NCBI RefSeq assembly: GCF_022179685.1
Contig: NZ_BPRB01000227.1
Location: forward strand, 1-46,631
Length of the DNA stretch: 46,631 nt
Source: Methylobacterium trifolii
GTDB lineage: Bacteria; Pseudomonadota; Alphaproteobacteria; Rhizobiales; Beijerinckiaceae
Direction of reading: 5' to 3'
In this document: piece by piece, positions 42,797 through 46,631 of the stretch
How positions within the stretch are numbered: the first letter of the stretch is position 1
Layout of the letters: each line of letters begins with the position of its first letter
Notes under the pieces: generated by a model
Database searches by the model: none
Seen by the model: the letters and a program-made list of their open reading frames with translations, nothing else
What the model was told of the DNA's origin: nothing
Position numbers and translations under genes: made by a program

Positions 42797-44596
42797 ATGT
42801 CGATTCCGGCCCAGTCCCTACCGGCCGCGTCCTCGGCGCGGATCGCCCCCGACACCTTCCTCTGGCTGCTGGTCGCCCTCTCGGTCGTGACGCTGAACGC
42901 GCCGGCCGAGATCTGGCAGACGATCGACCACCTGCGCGTGCCGGACACGGACGACGCCATGCGCCTCGTCGAAGTCCGCGACTTGGTGGCCGGCCAGGGC
43001 TGGTTCGATTCCGTGCAGCACCGCTTCCTGCCGCCGGGGGTCGTGGCGAGCCACTGGTCCCGCCTCGTCGACGCCCCGCTGGCCGGCCTGATCCTGCTCC
43101 TGCGCCCCCTCGTGGGCCAGCGCCTCGCGGAAGGGCTCACGGCCGCGTTCTGGCCGCCGCTGCTGCTCGGGCTCTACGCCCTGGTGCTGTATCGCGGAAC
43201 GCGGAGTCTCTTCTCCAAACGCGCGGCGATCCTGGCGGTGCTCGCGGCGACACAGACCTTCGGCCTGACGGTCCAGTTCCGGGCGGGGCGGGTCGACCAC
43301 CACAACGTCCAGCTCATCACGATCCTGGGTCTCGCCTTCTGCCTGATCCGCGGCGACCTGTGGGCCGGCATGCTGGCGGGCGGGCTCGCCGCCCTGTCGC
43401 TCGCGGTCGGCCTGGAGGGGTTGCCCTACGTGGCGCTCGGCGCCCTGTTCCTCGTGGCCGACTGGATTTTTCGCGGACGGACCGCGCTGCCGGGCTTCCT
43501 CGGGTTCGGGCTCGGGCTCGGGCTCGCCGCCCCCCTGCTGTTCGCCGCACAGACGGCACCGTCCCTGTGGGGCACGACCGCCTGCGACGCCCTCTCGCCG
43601 CCCTGGCTCTGGCTCGCCGGAGGGGGGCTTTTCGCGGCCCTGGCCTGCGCGGCGACCGACCGCTCCCTCCCCTCCCCCGTCGGCCGCGCCGGGCTCGTGG
43701 CCCTCATCGGCGCCGGGCTGGTCGGCGGGTTCGCCGCCCTGTTCCCGGCCTGCCTCGGCGGCCCGTTCCCCGGCATGCCCGCCCTGGTGCGGGACTACTG
43801 GCTGCTCACCGTGAACGAGATGTCCTCGGTGCCCAAGTTCGTGGCCAGGGGGCAGTGGGAGGTGCTGGTCTTCTATCCGGTGCTGGCGCTGGCCGCCGCC
43901 GCCGCATCCTGGGGGGTCTTTCGCGGGCCGGCCCCGCAGCGGCGCGCCTTCGGCGTCGCGGCCCTGTTCCTCTGGCCGGGCCTGATCGTCGGCTGGTTCC
44001 AGTTCCGTGGCATCTACGTGGCCTCGGGCCTGATTCCCCTGGTCGCCGGCCCCGTGATCGACCGGGCGCTGAGCTTCGCCGCCGACCGGGAGGCCGCGTC
44101 GGCGCGCCGGGCGGGCACCGGCCTGCTCGCGGCTGGGCTCGTCGGCTCGGTCTGGATGGCGCCCGCCTACCTCGCCACCCTGCTGCAAGCGGAAGCGGGG
44201 ACCGCGCAGGACGTGCAGGGCGCGGTGATCTGCCAGTCGGACGAGGCGGTGGCGCCCCTGGCCGCCCTACCGCCGGGCACGGTGCTGGCGCCGATCTTCC
44301 TCGGGCCGTCGATCCTGCTGCGCACGCCGCACGCCGTCGTGGCGGCTCCCTATCACCGCGCCATCACCGGCCTCACCGCGGCGATCGAGGGCCTGGGCGG
44401 CACCGAGGCGGACCTGCGCCGGCACGTCGCGGCGCTGGGCGTCGGTTACCTCGTCGCCTGCCCGGCGCGACCGGGCGCCGACCTCCAGGCCGAGACCGCC
44501 TTCGCGACGCGGCTGGCGCAGGGCACGGTATCGACGCCCTGGCTCGAGCCGGTGGCGCTCCCCGGCGTGCTCAAGGTCTGGCGGGTGCAGCGCTGA
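42797..44596 (+). CDS. Polytopic GT-C-like membrane glycosyltransferase
   Basis: The 599-residue protein has an N-terminal helix, then Asp50-Thr-Asp52-Asp53 in the first extracytoplasmic loop (LRVPDTDDAMRLVEVRD), the placement expected for GT-C enzymes. About 11 more helices follow, and then a soluble C-terminal domain of about 130 residues. Its acceptor and donor are unknown. The start at 42797 follows GGAGCGGTGAG. It is convergent with the lipoprotein gene and 15 bp from it. An alternative is an unrelated polytopic transporter, but the DxDD loop favours transferase. Confidence 0.65.
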   Translation: MSIPAQSLPAASSARIAPDTFLWLLVALSVVTLNAPAEIWQTIDHLRVPDTDDAMRLVEVRDLVAGQGWFDSVQHRFLPPGVVASHWSRLVDAPLAGLILLLRPLVGQRLAEGLTAAFWPPLLLGLYALVLYRGTRSLFSKRAAILAVLAATQTFGLTVQFRAGRVDHHNVQLITILGLAFCLIRGDLWAGMLAGGLAALSLAVGLEGLPYVALGALFLVADWIFRGRTALPGFLGFGLGLGLAAPLLFAAQTAPSLWGTTACDALSPPWLWLAGGGLFAALACAATDRSLPSPVGRAGLVALIGAGLVGGFAALFPACLGGPFPGMPALVRDYWLLTVNEMSSVPKFVARGQWEVLVFYPVLALAAAAASWGVFRGPAPQRRAFGVAALFLWPGLIVGWFQFRGIYVASGLIPLVAGPVIDRALSFAADREAASARRAGTGLLAAGLVGSVWMAPAYLATLLQAEAGTAQDVQGAVICQSDEAVAPLAALPPGTVLAPIFLGPSILLRTPHAVVAAPYHRAITGLTAAIEGLGGTEADLRRHVAALGVGYLVACPARPGADLQAETAFATRLAQGTVSTPWLEPVALPGVLKVWRVQR

Positions 44597-44611
44597 GCGG
44601 CCGACGCATCG

Positions 44612-44986
44612 TTATTTCACGATGCGGTCGAGGCGGTTGTCGACGAAGAAGTACAGCTCCTTCGCGCCGGGCTCGGTGTAGAGCACCTGCACCTCGCGCC
44701 CGGAGCGGCCTTCCCCCACCAGCACGTCGGTCGGCGGCTTGCCCTTAAGGCGCACGAGGTCGCACTCACTGATGCCGGGCTCGATGGCCGCGGCACTGCC
44801 CGGCACCGGCCCGGTACAGGTGCCGTCCGGCGCGAGCACCGGGCCGGTGAAGCGCGGCGGCGGCGCGGGCGGCCTCGGCGGCACCGGGGCGATCTCGGAA
44901 GGGGTCGGCGGCGGCGTGCGCTCGGCGCTGGTGCAGCCGGCGAGCAGGCTCGTCGTCAGCAGGAGGGCGGTGAGGCGTCGGGTCAC
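44612..44986 (-). CDS. Small lipoprotein with Pro-rich linker
   Basis: The 124-residue protein starts at a GTG (44986) that overlaps the serine carboxypeptidase stop by 4 nt. The lipobox LLAGC (Cys18) is followed by a Pro-rich tether (residues 24-49). A folded domain of about 70 residues (EPGISECDLVRLKGKPPTDVL...LYFFVDNRLDRIVK) resembles SmpA/OmlA-type outer-membrane lipoproteins in outline. The function is unknown; coupling to the peptidase suggests a shared envelope role. Confidence 0.75.
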   Translation of the reverse strand: MTRRLTALLLTTSLLAGCTSAERTPPPTPSEIAPVPPRPPAPPPRFTGPVLAPDGTCTGPVPGSAAAIEPGISECDLVRLKGKPPTDVLVGEGRSGREVQVLYTEPGAKELYFFVDNRLDRIVK

Positions 44987-46569
44987 GGCGTGTCCTTGAG
45001 GCGCTCGGCCGCCGGCATCGCGGGACGGGACGGACCGGCCTCGCGCGCCTTCAGGGCGGCGGCGTACATCCGCGCCACGTCCCGCTTGAAGGCGGCGCGG
45101 GAATCGGCGCGCGAATAAAACATGTGGCCGCCGGGATAGACGGACAGCGTCAGCCGCCTGTCGCTCCCGTAGGCCGGCATCTGGTCGATCAGCAGCTTCG
45201 AGGCGAAGTAGGGCGTCACCAGGTCGGTGAAGCCGTGGGTCACCAGCACACGCAGGTTGCCGTCCAGCGACAGGGCGCCGCGCAACGCCCCGAGGGATTC
45301 CGGCGCCGAGCGGCCCGAGCCCCAGGTCCAGCCGCGGTTGACCGCGCCGTTGAGGAGTTCGTAGCGCAGGTTCGGCACGCGCCAGTTCAGCTGCCGGGCG
45401 TAGAGGTCGATCATCGCGCTGGTGAGCGGGGCCTGGATCGCGGTGAGCAGCGGGTCCTCGAAGCCGGAATGGGGTGCGTTCGGGTCCGGGTCCCAGCCCG
45501 TCACGGCCGTGTCGTAGGCGCTCGCCACGCGCCCGCCCGCCCGGTCGATCTCGCGCTGGACGCTGCTGGACGAGAGGCGGCCGGCTTGCGCCTTCACGAA
45601 GGCCGGGTCGAGGCCGGTCAGCGCCGCGACGCGCTCGGTCAGCCGGGCGACGGCCTCGGCGTCGGCCGGGCCTTTCAGCAGGTCGGCGAGGTAGGGGCCG
45701 GTGGCGTAGGCTTCGGTGTCGGCCAGGAGGTCGCGCGTCGGCACCGTGTCGCCGCGCTCCAGGGCAGCGGCCGCGTAGGAGGGCAGGCGCAGGACGAAGC
45801 CCCACGGGTTGGTGCGCGGTTGCTGCAGCCAGGCGAAGTCGAGCACCGGGGAGAGCAGCACCAGCCCGGACAGGCCGATCCCGATCTCCTCTTGGAGCTT
45901 GCCCGCGATCAGCGGCCCGCGAAACCCGCCGTAGCTCTCGCCGACGTAGAATTTCGGCGCTGCCATCCGGTCGTTGACGCGCAGGTAGCGGGCGATGGCC
46001 GAGGCCAGCACCGAGGCGTCGGCATCGACGCTCCAGTACTTCTTGGGCTCCCCGTCCGCCGCGCGGCTGTAGCCGGTGCCGATGGGATCGATGAAGACGA
46101 GGTCGGTGAAGTCGAGCCAGGTGCCGTCGTTCGGCACCAGGGCGGTAGGGCGCGAGGGGCTGATGCTGCCCCCGTCCGCGGGCAGACGCCAGGGGCCGAT
46201 CGCGCCGATGTTGAGGTAGGCGGAGGATGCGCCGGGGCCGCCGTTGATGGCGAAGGTGACGGACCGCTCGATCCCGGCCTGCGCCGGACGGGTATAGGCG
46301 ACGAAGGCGATCTCGGCCTGGAGCTTGCCCGATTCGTCCACCAGCGGCAGGCTGCCGGCGGTGGCGGTGAAGTCGAGTTTTTGGCCGTCCGGCAGGGTGA
46401 CGGCGTGCTGGGTGGTGGCGTCGGCCGGGAGTTTCTTGCCCTCCGGCGCGCGCTCGGCCGGGCGTTCCGGCGCAGGGCGTGGCTGTGCCTGCGCAGCGGC
46501 CTGCAATGGGGCGAGGGCGATCAACAGCGCGACGAGAACCCTCCCCCGTGTGCGGGCTGCCGAATTCAC
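44983..46569 (-). CDS. Serine carboxypeptidase (S10 family), secreted
   Basis: The 528-residue protein has a signal peptide (about 1-27) and a Pro-rich linker. S10 motifs follow: NGGPGASS (109-116, oxyanion hole), DPIGTGYS (161-168), GESYGG with catalytic Ser212, an Asp in HGFTDLVTPY, and His in YPGGHMFY. These give a full Ser/Asp/His triad for removing C-terminal residues from peptides. The start is a GTG at 46569 with a weak AGG-type ribosome site. It is coupled to the downstream lipoprotein gene. S10 enzymes of this bacterial type are seldom studied. Confidence 0.92.
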   Translation of the reverse strand: MNSAARTRGRVLVALLIALAPLQAAAQAQPRPAPERPAERAPEGKKLPADATTQHAVTLPDGQKLDFTATAGSLPLVDESGKLQAEIAFVAYTRPAQAGIERSVTFAINGGPGASSAYLNIGAIGPWRLPADGGSISPSRPTALVPNDGTWLDFTDLVFIDPIGTGYSRAADGEPKKYWSVDADASVLASAIARYLRVNDRMAAPKFYVGESYGGFRGPLIAGKLQEEIGIGLSGLVLLSPVLDFAWLQQPRTNPWGFVLRLPSYAAAALERGDTVPTRDLLADTEAYATGPYLADLLKGPADAEAVARLTERVAALTGLDPAFVKAQAGRLSSSSVQREIDRAGGRVASAYDTAVTGWDPDPNAPHSGFEDPLLTAIQAPLTSAMIDLYARQLNWRVPNLRYELLNGAVNRGWTWGSGRSAPESLGALRGALSLDGNLRVLVTHGFTDLVTPYFASKLLIDQMPAYGSDRRLTLSVYPGGHMFYSRADSRAAFKRDVARMYAAALKAREAGPSRPAMPAAERLKDTP

Positions 46570-46631
46570 ACACCTGCGCAGCGGAACCGATGAGGTCGCT
46601 CGAAGCGCGGCCCGGCCCCCTCTCCCGTGCG

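Noticed and set aside
1-46631. CRISPR array, prophage or complete insertion sequence
   Set aside because: No regularly spaced direct repeats, transposase, integrase or phage structural gene was recognised in the window.

Overview
The window is a GC-rich chromosomal stretch (about 70% G+C by eye), densely packed with genes. It most resembles a Methylobacterium/Methylorubrum-type alphaproteobacterium (Rhizobiales). The best lineage markers are the ChvI-ChvG two-component pair followed by a short HPr kinase, an EIIA-Man protein and HPr (1-4 nt overlaps or short gaps), an arrangement typical of alphaproteobacteria. OpgC-type, sorbosone-dehydrogenase-like and CelD/BioF2-like proteins fit the same group. 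The assignment is inferred from gene order and protein style; no 16S or tRNA gene was seen.

Layout. 1-636: the 5' part of a minus-strand restriction-modification-like gene, interrupted at the window edge by a 73-bp perfect inverted duplication. 903-4550: housekeeping genes (panD, lepA, a small ORF, a HugZ-like haem/flavin protein). 4853-8916: the chvI-chvG-hprK-EIIA-HPr envelope-stress and phosphotransfer block. 8919-13492: a CelD-like acetyltransferase, a COG0523 GTPase, a D-Ala-D-Ala carboxypeptidase and queE.

13686-20667 is the most remarkable part: four consecutive plus-strand genes encoding a soluble protein of unknown family, a type-I membrane protein with a degenerate vWA-like domain, a three-helix membrane protein with a Pro/Ala-rich N-terminus, and a 1195-residue tubulin/FtsZ-like protein ending in a GYF_2-like domain. 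This looks like a cytoskeletal or membrane-remodelling module. It is related in composition to the tubulin-like/vWA systems predicted by comparative genomics, but I know of no experimental description of this four-gene form.

20867-24294 is the rfbCBDA dTDP-L-rhamnose operon. It is followed by many envelope-polysaccharide genes: an M23 peptidase, a glycosyltransferase-methyltransferase fusion, OpgC with a degenerate SGNH protein, a flippase with a BioF2-like acetyltransferase, and later a flavoprotein mutase-like enzyme, an epimerase and two polytopic GT-C/GT87-type proteins. Between them lie a MITE-like element (33723-33827), two small secreted or membrane genes, and an ArsR-family regulator. 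The regulator diverges from a NIPSNAP/ABM monooxygenase-like pair across an 11-bp perfect dyad. A cytochrome c and a sorbosone-dehydrogenase-like gene form a small periplasmic redox pair. The window ends with a lipoprotein gene translationally coupled to a serine carboxypeptidase (S10). Positions 46570-46631 hold no recognisable feature.
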